NCBI RefSeq assembly: GCF_001741865.1 | Contig: NZ_CP017147.1 | Coordinates: 4,765,001 to 4,829,000 of the forward strand | Origin: Bosea vaviloviae | Lineage (GTDB): Bacteria; Pseudomonadota; Alphaproteobacteria; Rhizobiales; Beijerinckiaceae | Direction: 5' to 3' | DNA length: 64,000 bases | Shown: positions 11,548 to 20,843 of the stretch, piece after piece | Numbering within the stretch: the stretch's first letter is position 1 | How the letters are laid out: every line of letters begins with the position of its first letter | Program-made: the position numbers and the translations under genes | The notes under the pieces: generated by a model | The model's input: the letters and a program-made list of their open reading frames with translations, nothing else | Told to the model about the DNA's origin: nothing | The model's database searches: none

Positions 11548-11615
11548 GAGCAGGATGCGAAAAAGTGGGAACCGGTTTTTCGCATTGATCCCGCTCTCAA
11601 CTCCTAAGATGAGAG
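11548..11615 (+). repeat. Dispersed palindromic repeat, family B, copy 2
   Basis: Near-identical to the copy at 11421-11488 and in the same orientation. It shares the GAGCAGGATGCGAAAAAGTG start and the closing GATGAGAG. It ends about 20 bases before the MAPEG start codon, so it would form part of that gene's leader. Confidence 0.85.
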
Positions 11616-11634
11616 CGGGGAACGGGAGCGCACG

Positions 11635-12045
11635 ATGACGTTGAAACTGGTCTACCCGACATTGGCGATGATCCTGTGGATCTTCGTGGTGCTCGTCATC
11701 GTCTTCCTGCGCCGCCAGGCCGCCTTCAAGAGCAAGCAGGTGCGCCTGGCCGATATCGCCGTCTCCACCGAGGGCTATCCCGAGCCCGCTCGGCTGGCGG
11801 CGGCGAATTTCTCGAACCAGTTCGAGACGCCGGTCATCTTCTTCGCGCTGATCATGCTGGCGATGGAAGTCGGCGCCAGCGGCTATGCGATGGCGGGGCT
11901 GGCCTGGGCCTTCGTCGCCACCCGCGTCGTCCACACACTGATCCATGTCGGCTCGAACGCGATGAAGCCGCGCGCCGGCGTGTACGCACTCGGCGTGCTG
12001 ATCCTGTTCCTGATGTGGATCGGGGTGGTTCTCGCGGTCGTCTGA
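11635..12045 (+). CDS. MAPEG-family membrane protein
   Basis: A 136-residue protein with four hydrophobic segments (about residues 6-26, 63-80, 85-103 and 115-134). The MAPEG core reads AAANFSNQFETPVIFFALIM, then AWAFVATRVVHTLIHVGSN, matching the family pattern of membrane glutathione-transferase/eicosanoid-enzyme relatives. Bacterial members are mostly of unknown substrate. The start ATG 11635 has GGGAG 7-11 bases upstream. It follows guaB but is separated from it by the composite repeat, so co-transcription is uncertain. Confidence 0.85.
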   Translation: MTLKLVYPTLAMILWIFVVLVIVFLRRQAAFKSKQVRLADIAVSTEGYPEPARLAAANFSNQFETPVIFFALIMLAMEVGASGYAMAGLAWAFVATRVVHTLIHVGSNAMKPRAGVYALGVLILFLMWIGVVLAVV

Positions 12046-12252
12046 GACGCCGCACGCCAGAGGCGATTTGCGAGCCTGATATATCCCGTCTGGACGCCTG
12101 TCACATCCTCGCTACATGCCGCGATAAACCGTGTTTATAGCTTGCGCCCCTGACCCAGCGTCGGCATGCTAAATGCTTGCGGCGGTAACGGTTTGGGGAC
12201 AACCGTTTGGTTGGGTTCAGAGGCTCGTCCTCCCTCTGGCGCAAGGCTTGAC

Positions 12253-13494
12253 ATGGCAGTTCTGACTTTTGGGCGCGTGGCTCTTTTGGCCGTCGTCGGC
12301 GCTATAGGCGCAGGCGCGGGTTTTCATTATGCCGGCAAGCCGGTGCCATGGCCTCTCGACAAGATACCCTACGGCAAGGTCATACCACCGCTGACGGAAG
12401 CCGTGCAGCCCGCGCAGCGCGCAGCAGCCCCGCAACGCCCGCCGGTGACGATCGTCACCGCCAAGGCCGAGCGGATGCCGATGCCCGTGCGGCTCGACGC
12501 CATCGGCACGGTGCAGACGCTGTCGGCCGTCACGGTGCGCTCCCGCGTCGAAAGCCAGATCATGGAGGTCGGCTTCAAGGACGGCGATTACGTCAAGAAG
12601 GGTGATCTGCTCTTCCGGCTCGATTCCCGCCAGCTCGAAACGCAGCTCAGGCAGGCCGAGGCGAACGTCGTGCGCGACAAGGCCTCGCTCGTCTCGGCCG
12701 AGGCCGATCTGCGCCGCGCCGAGGAGCTCGCCAAGCGCGACTTCGCCACCGACCAGCGGCTCGAGACGGCGCGCGCCGCGGCTGCGACCTTGCGGGCCTC
12801 GATCCTCGGCGGCGAGGCGGCAGTCGACGGGCTGAAAGTCCAGCTCAGCTACTACACCGTCATCTCGCCGGTTTCGGGCCGCATCGGCGTCGCAGCGCTG
12901 AAGGAGGGCAACATCGCCAAGGTCGGCGATACCTCCGGCGCCTTGGCGACGATCAACCAGATCGACCCGATCTATGCCAGCTTCGCCCTGCCCCAGCGCC
13001 ATCTGCCGGCGATCCGCGCCGCGATGAACGCCAACACCGCCACAGTGCTGGCAACGCAGCAGGGCGTTGCCAAGGGCGTCGAGGGTAAGATCGCGGTGGT
13101 CGACAACATTGTCGACGCCACGACTGGTACGATCCAGCTGCGCGCCATCTTCGACAATGCAGCCGAGACGCTCTGGCCGGGCGCGCTCTGCCAGGTCCGC
13201 GTCACATTGCGCGTCGAGCCCGATGCGCTGACCGTGCCGCGCGAGGCCGTCCAGAACGGCCAGAACGGCCCCTTCGTCTTCGTCATCGAAGACAACATCG
13301 CCAAAGCGCGCAGCGTCGTGCTCGACCGTACCGTGGACGGGCGCGTCGTGCTCGCCTCGGGCCTGAAGGGCGGCGAGGCTATCGTCGTCGACGGCGCGCT
13401 GCTGCTGACCGACGGCGCCCGCACGATCGAGCGCAGTCGCGGCGGCCAGCAAGTGCCGAGCAACCAGACCTCTCAGCGCGGGAGTGCCGGCTGA
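12253..13494 (+). CDS. RND efflux periplasmic adaptor (membrane fusion protein, MdtA/AcrA-like)
   Basis: This 413-residue protein links an RND pump to an outer-membrane channel. An N-terminal hydrophobic anchor (about residues 5-22) is followed by the first lipoyl half (VRSRVESQIMEVGFKDGDYVKKGD). A coiled-coil hairpin rich in Ala, Glu and Arg (about 110-175), the second lipoyl half with VISPVSGRIGV, and a beta-barrel domain then follow. I start it at ATG 12253 (MAVLTFGRV) because that places the anchor at the N-terminus. The frame from 12166 adds an unlikely leader. It overlaps the RND permease gene by one base (TGATG), so the two are translationally coupled. Confidence 0.93.
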   Translation: MAVLTFGRVALLAVVGAIGAGAGFHYAGKPVPWPLDKIPYGKVIPPLTEAVQPAQRAAAPQRPPVTIVTAKAERMPMPVRLDAIGTVQTLSAVTVRSRVESQIMEVGFKDGDYVKKGDLLFRLDSRQLETQLRQAEANVVRDKASLVSAEADLRRAEELAKRDFATDQRLETARAAAATLRASILGGEAAVDGLKVQLSYYTVISPVSGRIGVAALKEGNIAKVGDTSGALATINQIDPIYASFALPQRHLPAIRAAMNANTATVLATQQGVAKGVEGKIAVVDNIVDATTGTIQLRAIFDNAAETLWPGALCQVRVTLRVEPDALTVPREAVQNGQNGPFVFVIEDNIAKARSVVLDRTVDGRVVLASGLKGGEAIVVDGALLLTDGARTIERSRGGQQVPSNQTSQRGSAG

Positions 13495-16400
13495 TGAACC
13501 TGCCCGAGGCCTGCATTCGTCGTCCGGTGATGACGACGTTGATCATGGCGACCTTCTTGATCTTCGGCTTCTTTGCCTTCAAGCAATTGCCGGTCGCGGC
13601 GCTGCCGCGCGTCGATTTCCCGACCATCAATGTCAGCGCCCGCATGCCGGGCGCATCGCCTGAAACGATGGCCTCCTCGATCGCGGCGCCGCTCGAGCGC
13701 GAATTCGCCTCGATCTCCGGCATCACCTCGATGTCCTCGGTCTCGCAGCAGGGCTCGACCTCGATCACGCTGCAATTCGACCTCAACCGCAACATCGACG
13801 GCGCCGCGCTCGACGTGCAGGCGGCGCTGAGCGCCACCGCCCGGCGACTGCCGCCGGAGTTGCCGACGCCGCCGAGCTTCCGCAAGGTCAATCCGGCTGA
13901 TACGCCGATCCTGTTCATGGTGCTGACCTCGGCGACCAAGCCGCTCTACGAGGTCCATGAGTTCGGCGAAAACGTGCTGCAGCAGCAGATTTCGCAGCTC
14001 AACGGCGTCGCTCAGGTCAACATCTTCGGCGCGCAGAAATACGCCGTGCGCGTCAAGATCAATCCCGATGCGGTCTCCTCGCGCGGCCTTGCGCTCTCGG
14101 ATGTGCGCACCGCCATCGCCGCCGCAAATTCGAATTCACCGGTCGGCACGCTGAACGGCGAGAACCAGCGCCTGACGCTGGGCGCAACCGGCCAGATGGA
14201 GCGCGCCGCCGAATACGGCAATCTGATCGTCGCCCAGAAGAACGGCGTGCCGATCCGGCTCGAGGACCTCGCCACTGTCTATGACTCGGTCGAGAACGAC
14301 CAGACCGCGAGCTGGTACAACGGCCAGCGCTCGATCCTGCTCGCCGTCTATCGCCAGTCCGACGCCAATACCGTCGATGTCGTCGACAGCATCAAGGCCC
14401 GGATCGAGAGCTACCGTTCCCAGCTCCCCGCCGCGATCGAGCTGCACGCGCTGAACGACCGCTCGATCCCGATCCGCGAGGCGGTCGAGGACGTCGAGTT
14501 CTCGCTCGTCGTCGCGATCGCGCTCGTGATCATGGTGATCTTCCTCTTCCTGAAGAGCCTGGCTGCAACCGTCATCCCGACGCTGGCGCTGCCGATCTCG
14601 CTGATCGGCACCTTCGCGATCATGTACGCGCTCGGCTATTCGCTCGACAACATATCGCTGCTCGCGCTGACGCTGGCGGTCGGCTTCGTCGTCGACGACG
14701 CCATCGTCATGCTGGAGAATATCATCCGGCATATCGAGATGGGCAAGAAGCCGTTCCAGGCGGCGCTCGACGGCTCGCGCGAGATCGGCTTCACCATCCT
14801 GTCCATCACCATCTCGCTGGTGGCGGTGTTCATCCCGGTCTTCTTCATGGGCGGTGTCGTCGGCAAGGTCTTCGCCGAGTTCGCCGGCACGATCGCCGCC
14901 TCGATCATCGTCTCGGGCTTCGTCTCGCTGACGCTGACGCCGATGCTGTGCGCCCGCTTCCTCAAGGCGCATGACCACCACAAGAAGCCCAACATCGTCG
15001 AGCGGACCTTCGAGGCCGGCTTCCAGGCGATGCTCGACGCCTATCGCTGGACGCTGGACTGGGTCCTCAAGGCTCGCGTCCTGATGCTGATCTTCACGCT
15101 CGGCACCGTCTGGGTCTCGGCGTCGCTCTACACCTCGATCCCGAAGGGCTTTTTCCCCATCGAGGACACCGGCCTGCTGCGCGCCTCGACCGAAGGGCCG
15201 CCCGACACCTCCTTCGAGGCCATGGCCGAGCGCCAGCAGCGGATCTCGGCCATCGTCAAGGCCGATCCCGCAGTCGATTATCTGAACGCCAATATCGGCG
15301 GCTTCAACGCCACCAGCAACGGCTTCATGTTCATCTCGCTGAAGCCGAAGGAGCAGCGCGACAAGGCCGAGGTGGTCATCGCCAGGCTGAGGCGCGCGAC
15401 CACCGAGGTGCCCGGCATCACCGCCGTGTTCCAGCAGGTCCAGAACATCAACCTGAACGCCGGGCGCTCCTCGCGTGCGCAGTACCTCTATTCGCTGCAG
15501 GGGCCGGACCTGAATCAGCTCTTCACCTATGCCCCGCTGATGCAGCAGCGCCTGTCGCAGATCCCGCAATTGCGCGACGCCAATATCGACCTGCAATTGC
15601 GCAACCCGCAGCTTTCGATCGACATCGACCGCGAGCGCGCCGCCAGCCTCGGCATCACCAGCGACCAGATCCGGCAGGCGCTGGGCAACGCCTTCGGCTC
15701 GCGCCAGATCGCGACGATCTTCACCCCGGCGACCGACTATCAGGTCATCATGGAGGCCGACCGCATCTACCAGCAGGACCCGGGCGTGCTCTCGCGCCTG
15801 CAGCTCAAGGCCGCGAACGGCCTCAACGTGCCGCTGGAATCGGTCGCGACGATCAAGCCGAGCGTCGGGCCGCTGGCGGTCAACCGCATCTCGCAGCAGC
15901 CGGCGGTGACGATCTCGTTCAACACCGCGCCGGGCATCTCGCTCGGCGATGCGGTCAACGCCATCCGGGCGGCCGAGCGTGACGTCAACCTGCCCACCAC
16001 GATCGTCACCAGCTTCGCCGGCTCCGCCCAGCTCTTCCAGGATGCGCTGAAGGGCCAGGGCCTGCTGATCTTCGCCGCGATCCTGGTGATCTACATCATC
16101 CTCGGGATCCTCTACGAGAGCTTCATCCATCCCATCACGATCCTGTCCGGCCTGCCCTCGGCCGGCCTTGGTGCCCTGCTCGCGCTCGAATATTTCAGCA
16201 TGGATCTGTCCGTGATCGCGATCATCGGCATCCTGATGCTCGTCGGCATCGTCAAGAAGAACGCGATCATGATGGTCGATTTCGCGATCGAGCGGCGCAA
16301 GATGGGCGATGACGCGCTCAGCGCCATCCGCGAGGCGGCGCTGGTGCGCTTCCGGCCGATCATGATGACGAGCTTCGCCGCGATCTTCGGTGTGCTGCCG

Positions 16401-16637
16401 ATCGCGCTCGGCCATGGCGCCGGTGCCGAATTGCGCCAGCCCCTCGGCATCGCCGTCGTCGGCGGCCTGTTGGTCTCGCAATTGCTGACGCTCTACATCA
16501 CCCCCGTCGTCTATTTCTATCTCGACAAGGTCGACAGCTGGCTCTCGGGCCGCAACCGGCGGGAGAGCCAGCAGGACATGCTCGTACCTGGCGTCCCCGT
16601 GGCGGTGCCCCAGGCTGTCCACAAGCCGGAACTCTGA
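13494..16637 (+). CDS. RND efflux permease (HAE1/MdtB-AcrB-like)
   Basis: A 1047-residue inner-membrane proton-antiport pump. It begins MNLPEACIRRPVMTTLIMAT, the usual RND start, and has the internally duplicated layout of 12 membrane helices with two large periplasmic loops. Transmembrane helix 4 carries the proton-relay pair D401-D402 (FVVDDAIVMLENI). The later IGILMLVGIVKKNAIMMVDF motif is also standard. Substrates are likely hydrophobic drugs or envelope-active compounds. The operon has adaptor plus pump only. No outer-membrane factor or local regulator gene is adjacent, so it must use a channel encoded elsewhere. A clear terminator follows at 16685-16717. Confidence 0.95.
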   Translation: MNLPEACIRRPVMTTLIMATFLIFGFFAFKQLPVAALPRVDFPTINVSARMPGASPETMASSIAAPLEREFASISGITSMSSVSQQGSTSITLQFDLNRNIDGAALDVQAALSATARRLPPELPTPPSFRKVNPADTPILFMVLTSATKPLYEVHEFGENVLQQQISQLNGVAQVNIFGAQKYAVRVKINPDAVSSRGLALSDVRTAIAAANSNSPVGTLNGENQRLTLGATGQMERAAEYGNLIVAQKNGVPIRLEDLATVYDSVENDQTASWYNGQRSILLAVYRQSDANTVDVVDSIKARIESYRSQLPAAIELHALNDRSIPIREAVEDVEFSLVVAIALVIMVIFLFLKSLAATVIPTLALPISLIGTFAIMYALGYSLDNISLLALTLAVGFVVDDAIVMLENIIRHIEMGKKPFQAALDGSREIGFTILSITISLVAVFIPVFFMGGVVGKVFAEFAGTIAASIIVSGFVSLTLTPMLCARFLKAHDHHKKPNIVERTFEAGFQAMLDAYRWTLDWVLKARVLMLIFTLGTVWVSASLYTSIPKGFFPIEDTGLLRASTEGPPDTSFEAMAERQQRISAIVKADPAVDYLNANIGGFNATSNGFMFISLKPKEQRDKAEVVIARLRRATTEVPGITAVFQQVQNINLNAGRSSRAQYLYSLQGPDLNQLFTYAPLMQQRLSQIPQLRDANIDLQLRNPQLSIDIDRERAASLGITSDQIRQALGNAFGSRQIATIFTPATDYQVIMEADRIYQQDPGVLSRLQLKAANGLNVPLESVATIKPSVGPLAVNRISQQPAVTISFNTAPGISLGDAVNAIRAAERDVNLPTTIVTSFAGSAQLFQDALKGQGLLIFAAILVIYIILGILYESFIHPITILSGLPSAGLGALLALEYFSMDLSVIAIIGILMLVGIVKKNAIMMVDFAIERRKMGDDALSAIREAALVRFRPIMMTSFAAIFGVLPIALGHGAGAELRQPLGIAVVGGLLVSQLLTLYITPVVYFYLDKVDSWLSGRNRRESQQDMLVPGVPVAVPQAVHKPEL

Positions 16638-16684
16638 AGCAAAAGGGCGATATTCGCCCCTGTTTTCCTACCCCGCAATCCAAA

Positions 16685-16717
16685 GGGCGCGCTGCGTTAA
16701 GCATCGCGCCCTTTTTT
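16685..16717 (+). terminator. Rho-independent terminator of the RND operon
   Basis: The stem GGGCGCG (16685-16691) and CGCGCCC (16705-16711) is followed by six T. A smaller hairpin, GGGCGA-TAT-TCGCCC, lies just before it at about 16646-16660. Confidence 0.85.
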
Positions 16718-16814
16718 CGTGTGCTGCGCTGCAGCGACGTTGAAGCTTAACAAAAAGTAAACTACACCCATTCGGCGGCGGACGAGTGAACAAGCGTAGG
16801 GTGGAGTCGACGCG

Positions 16815-17957
16815 ATGTTACGTGTCCGTGAAGTTCCGGCGGGAGGTTTTTCCCGCAGCGAAAGTCTTGTCGCCGCAAGCACCGCCGCGCCATCTGCGTC
16901 ACGGGGCAACCGTGCGACCAAGCTCATCGCGATGACGGGGCTGGGCCTGGCGCTCGGCGCAGGCGGCGCGATCTTCACCATCTCTCTCGTCCAGGCCGAG
17001 GATGACGCCGGCGCCCGCACTTTTCTGCTGCAGGAAGGCGCCAATCGCCGCGCCGCGCAGCAGGCTGCCTCGGCACCCGCCGCGCCGACCGCCTACGCGC
17101 CGTCTCGCGGCCGCTGGGAATTACCGCTCTGGCGCACGCAGGCCGATGGGCGCATCGCCCACCCCACGGTCAGCCTCAACCCGTTCCGGCTGCATGACGC
17201 GCCCGCCGGCTTGGCGGAGCGCCAGCACGCCAAGACACTGCAGGCCAGGGCACAGCAGGTTAAGACACAGCAGGTCAAGACGCGGCAAGCGGTCCAGCTC
17301 GATACTGTCTCCGGCGCAGCCGATGTCGCCCGCACCATCTGCGTACGTATGTGCGACGGCTTTCACGCACCGATCGGCTATCTGCGCAATAAGTCCGACA
17401 TGAAGGCGCATGAGTCGCTCTGCCAGGCGATGAATCCGGGCATCCCGGTCAAGGTCTTCCGCGTCGCCGCTGGTGCTGCGACCATCGACGAAGCCCAGGC
17501 CGCCGACGGCAAGCGCTATTCCGCCCTGCCCGTCGCCCATGGCCATGAGACCTCGGCCGATCCCACTTGCCGGCCCGCGATTGTTCAGGCCGGAGAGCGC
17601 CGGGTCTCGCTCTTGCGCGATTTCACCCTGCGTCCCGGCGACAGCGTCGTGCTTGACGGCAAGGTTCGCACCTTCATGGGCGGCTCGCGCTGGCCCTACA
17701 GCACCAGCGACTTCCGCGATTTCCGCAAGGCCTCCGAGCTCAGCAAGGGCCAGCGCCAGCAGATCGACGAGCGCGTCGGTATCTCGCGCATGGAGGCGCA
17801 GGCGCGCGGCCTGCGCCGGCAGATGCTCCTGCGCGAGGCCAGCCTGCATGACGACAGCGTCGTCAGTGACGCGGTCCCTCTGCGCGGCACGCTCGCTCCC
17901 ACCACACGTGGGCAGGCTCGCATCATCCCGATCGCCATATCCCCGACGCAGCCCTGA
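16815..17957 (+). CDS. DUF2865 domain-containing protein
   Basis: A 380-residue protein with one N-terminal hydrophobic segment (about residues 37-60, IAMTGLGLALGAGGAIFTISL) and a basic N-terminus, so probably anchored with the rest in the periplasm. A low-complexity Ala/Gln linker precedes the DUF2865 core: ARTICVRMCDGFHAPIGYL, then conserved Cys residues (SLCQAMNPG, PTCRPAI), and ALPVAHG. This domain is common in Rhizobiales and has no established function as far as I know. The paired cysteines suggest a disulfide-stabilised fold. It stands alone between the RND operon and the iron transporter, with a hairpin after its stop. Confidence 0.8.
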   Translation: MLRVREVPAGGFSRSESLVAASTAAPSASRGNRATKLIAMTGLGLALGAGGAIFTISLVQAEDDAGARTFLLQEGANRRAAQQAASAPAAPTAYAPSRGRWELPLWRTQADGRIAHPTVSLNPFRLHDAPAGLAERQHAKTLQARAQQVKTQQVKTRQAVQLDTVSGAADVARTICVRMCDGFHAPIGYLRNKSDMKAHESLCQAMNPGIPVKVFRVAAGAATIDEAQAADGKRYSALPVAHGHETSADPTCRPAIVQAGERRVSLLRDFTLRPGDSVVLDGKVRTFMGGSRWPYSTSDFRDFRKASELSKGQRQQIDERVGISRMEAQARGLRRQMLLREASLHDDSVVSDAVPLRGTLAPTTRGQARIIPIAISPTQP

Positions 17958-17967
17958 TCCTGGCCTC

Positions 17968-17986
17968 CCCACCGAAAAACGGTGGG
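17968..17986 (+). terminator. Hairpin after the DUF2865 gene
   Basis: The arms CCCACCG and CGGTGGG close an AAAAA loop 10 bases after the stop. There is no strong T run, so it may be a weak or Rho-assisted terminator. Confidence 0.5.
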
Positions 17987-18004
17987 TTGGGCAGCTTCGC
18001 ATTC

Positions 18005-18021
18005 TTTAGAATTATGCTAAA
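18005..18021. promoter_or_regulatory. Irr-type iron control element (ICE-like box)
   Basis: The sequence TTTAGAATTATGCTAAA differs at one base from the rhizobial Irr box as I remember it (TTTAGAA-N3-TTCTAAA). It lies 131 bases upstream of the ferric ABC binding protein. Irr represses iron-uptake genes or activates others according to heme status, so this predicts iron-responsive control. Site position relative to the promoter was not determined. Confidence 0.65.
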
Positions 18022-18151
18022 GTGATGCTAGATTAGAACATCTTCAAGCCTCTGATCTTGCTCCATTTTCTGTTGACGCAACGCCAACCTGCCACTACCC
18101 CTCCCGGCCTCAAGCCCCAGAAGCGGGCCTTTAATCGAGAGGGAGCGCCCC

Positions 18152-19165
18152 ATGATCCACTCCACCCATCTGTCCGCCCTGGCGCTGGCCACCGGCCTGC
18201 TGGCGACACCGGTCATGGCCCAGAGCGTCAACCTCTACACCACGCGTGAGCCCGGCCTGCTCAATCCGGTGCTCGCCGCCTTCACCCAGGACACCGGCAT
18301 CAAGGTCAACGCCGTGTTCCTGAAGGACGGCTTGCAGGAGCGCATCAAGGCGGAAGGCGCCAACAGCCCTGCCGATGTGATGCTGGTGGTCGATGTCGGC
18401 GAGATCAACGCGGCCGTGGATGCCGGCATCACCCAGCCGGTCAAGTCGGCTGCGGTCGACAAGATCGTGCCGGCGCAATTGCGCGGTCCCGACGACAGCT
18501 GGATCACCCTGACCAAGCGTGCCCGCATCGTCATCGTCTCGAAGGACCGGGTGCAGCAGGACGCGATCACCTATGAGGATCTCGCCGACCCGAAATGGAA
18601 GGGCAAGTTCTGCATCCGCGCCGGCCAGCACCCCTATAACAACGCCTTCTTCGCTGCTTACCTCGCCCGTAACGGCGCCGAGAAGACGGAAGGCTATCTC
18701 AAGGCATTGAAGGCCAACACCGCCCGCAAGCCCGGCGGCGGCGACCGCGATGTCGCCCGCGACATCCTCTCGGGCCAGTGCGACATCGCCTTGATCAACA
18801 CCTATTACATCGGCCTGATGAGCCAGGCGAAGAATGAGCAGAAGGGCTGGTACGACGCGATCAAGCCGCTGAAGACCAGCTTCGCCGACGGCGGCACGCA
18901 TGTGAACGTCTCAGCCGCCGCGATCGCCAAGAACGCGCCCAACAAGGACAATGCGGTCAAGCTGATCGAATACATGCTCACCCCGAAGGCGCAGGAGCTC
19001 TATGGCGACGGCAACTTCGAATTCCCGGTCAATGCCGACGTCAAGGAGAGCGCTGCCGTCAAGCTGCTCGGCGCGATCACGCCCGACAAGACGCCGCTGA
19101 CCGACATCGCCAGGAACCGCAAGGCCGCGGCCGACCTCGTCGACAAGGTCGGCTTCGACAATTGA
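18152..19165 (+). CDS. Ferric iron ABC transporter substrate-binding protein (FbpA/AfuA-like)
   Basis: A 337-residue periplasmic protein with a signal peptide (cleavage after TPVMAQS, near residue 24). The type II ferric-binding fold begins VNLYTTREPGLLNPVLAAF. The adjacent tyrosines in LINTYYIGLM are the family's Fe3+ ligands. It captures ferric iron, or a related chelate, for the inner-membrane permease. The permease gene starts inside its stop codon (TTGA overlap at 19162-19165), so the two are coupled. The Irr-type box upstream fits iron regulation. No ATPase gene follows, which is unusual for this transporter type. Confidence 0.92.
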   Translation: MIHSTHLSALALATGLLATPVMAQSVNLYTTREPGLLNPVLAAFTQDTGIKVNAVFLKDGLQERIKAEGANSPADVMLVVDVGEINAAVDAGITQPVKSAAVDKIVPAQLRGPDDSWITLTKRARIVIVSKDRVQQDAITYEDLADPKWKGKFCIRAGQHPYNNAFFAAYLARNGAEKTEGYLKALKANTARKPGGGDRDVARDILSGQCDIALINTYYIGLMSQAKNEQKGWYDAIKPLKTSFADGGTHVNVSAAAIAKNAPNKDNAVKLIEYMLTPKAQELYGDGNFEFPVNADVKESAAVKLLGAITPDKTPLTDIARNRKAAADLVDKVGFDN

Positions 19166-20841
19166 GCCTGGGCGCTCCCGCCAGATCGCTGCGACGGCCG
19201 TCATTCCCATGGCGGCCGTCGACGCGTTTTGCCTGGGCGTCGCTGCTCGGCGCAGGGCTCGTCGCCGCTCCTCTCATCGCGCTGGCCCTGACCGCGCTCT
19301 CGCCGGAGGCCGCGCAGATCTGGCCTCATCTCGCCACCAACGTCATTCCTCGGGCGCTCGGTGACACCTTGCTGCTGCTGCTCGGCGTCGGCGCCGTTTG
19401 CGCGGTGATCGGCGTCGCAACCGCCTGGCTCGTCACGCAATATGACTTTCCGGGTCGGCGCGCCTTCGAATGGCTGCTGGTCCTGCCGCTGGCGATGCCG
19501 ACCTACATCACCGCCTATATCTACGTGGAATTCCTGGGCTTCCAGGGGCCGTTCCAAACGGGTCTGCGGGCTCTCACCGGCTGGCGCTCGCTGCGCGATT
19601 ACTGGTTTCCCGACCCCCGCAATCTCGTCGGCGCGATCGTCATCATGGCGCTCGTGCTCTATCCTTACGTCTATCTCAGCGTGCGGGCGCTCTTCGGCCT
19701 GCAGGGCGCGGCGATGGTCGAGGCGGCGCGGACTTTGGGCGCCTCGCGACGGCGCCTGTTCTGGCGCATCGGCCTGCCGATGGCGCGCCCGGCCCTGGCG
19801 GCCGGCCTGACGCTCGCCTTGCTGGAAACCCTGAACGATGTCGGCGCCACCGAATATCTCGGCGTGCGCTCGTTGACGCTGTCGATCTACACGACCTGGG
19901 TCAATCGCGGCTCGCTACCCGGCGCGGCCCAGATCGCCTGCGTCATGCTGGTGATGGTCGTCGGGCTGATCCTTATCGAGAAACATCTGCGCGGCCAGCG
20001 CCGCTTCGCGCTCTCGGTGCGCCAGCCGCGCCCCGTTGGGCGCATCAGGCTGACCGGGCGCGCAGCCTTCAGTGCCGCGCTCATCTGCGCCCTGCCCGTC
20101 CTGTTCGGCGCGCTCCTGCCGATCGGCTTCCTGCTCGGCGAGGTGCTGTCACGCGGTCTGCTGGAGCAGATCGACGCCGCCTTGCTGCGAAATCTCGCCA
20201 ATGCGCTGCTGCTCGCGAGCCTCGCCTCGGGTCTCGTCGTCGCACTCGGCCTCGCCATCGTGGCGGCCAGCCGGCTTGGGCGCGAGGCCTGGCTCCCGGC
20301 TCTGGCGCGCATAGCCTCGCTCGGCTACGCCGTGCCCGGCACGGTGCTGGCGCTGGGCTTGCTGGTGCCGCTCGCGGCACTGGACAACAGGCTCGCCGAC
20401 GCCGCCCAGACCTGGCTCGGCGTCAATCCGGGCCTCCTTCTGATCGGCTCCGGCGCCGCGCTCGTCATCGCCTATACCGTGCGCTTCCTCTCCATCGCGA
20501 TTGCCGGCATCGAAAGCGGGCTCGCGCGGGTTTCGCCGCGCATCGACGACGCCGCTCGACTGCTCGGCGCCGGAGCGCCCGAATTGCTGCGGCGCGTGCA
20601 TTGGCCGTTGATGCGCCCGGCAATTGCGGCCGCGGCCTTGCTCGTCTTCGTCGATTGCCTGAAGGAGCTGCCGGCGACGCTGCTGCTGCGGCCGCTCAAT
20701 CTCGACACCCTGGCGACGATCGTCTACGGCCACGCCTCGCGCGGCAGCTTCGAGGATGGTGCGCTCGCCAGCCTGTTGATCGTGCTGGCCGGCCTCTATC
20801 CCGCCATCATCCTGGCGCGGGCTGGCGGCAAGCCCGCCTGA
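19162..20841 (+). CDS. Ferric iron ABC transporter permease (FbpB-like, fused two-domain)
   Basis: A 559-residue inner-membrane permease with about 12 hydrophobic segments forming two tandem binding-protein-dependent permease domains, as in FbpB/AfuB. Both EAA-type cytoplasmic loops are visible: EAARTLGASRRRLFWRIGLP near residue 190 and DDAARLLGAGAPELLRRVHW near residue 465. These loops contact the ATPase. The start is TTG at 19162, overlapping the stop of the binding-protein gene. The partner ATPase is not next to it; the downstream gene is an AsmA-like protein after a tandem repeat. Confidence 0.92.
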   Translation: MSLGAPARSLRRPSFPWRPSTRFAWASLLGAGLVAAPLIALALTALSPEAAQIWPHLATNVIPRALGDTLLLLLGVGAVCAVIGVATAWLVTQYDFPGRRAFEWLLVLPLAMPTYITAYIYVEFLGFQGPFQTGLRALTGWRSLRDYWFPDPRNLVGAIVIMALVLYPYVYLSVRALFGLQGAAMVEAARTLGASRRRLFWRIGLPMARPALAAGLTLALLETLNDVGATEYLGVRSLTLSIYTTWVNRGSLPGAAQIACVMLVMVVGLILIEKHLRGQRRFALSVRQPRPVGRIRLTGRAAFSAALICALPVLFGALLPIGFLLGEVLSRGLLEQIDAALLRNLANALLLASLASGLVVALGLAIVAASRLGREAWLPALARIASLGYAVPGTVLALGLLVPLAALDNRLADAAQTWLGVNPGLLLIGSGAALVIAYTVRFLSIAIAGIESGLARVSPRIDDAARLLGAGAPELLRRVHWPLMRPAIAAAALLVFVDCLKELPATLLLRPLNLDTLATIVYGHASRGSFEDGALASLLIVLAGLYPAIILARAGGKPA

Positions 20842-20843
20842 AG

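Noticed and set aside
12166..12252. Upstream extension of the RND adaptor from 12166
   Set aside because: It would place 29 polar residues before the membrane anchor; ATG 12253 gives the normal N-terminus.
14136..16622. An 828-residue antisense frame across the RND permease gene
   Set aside because: It is the mirror of a highly conserved pump gene, is Asp/Arg/Gln/His-rich and low complexity, and has no recognisable domain; a GC-rich codon shadow.
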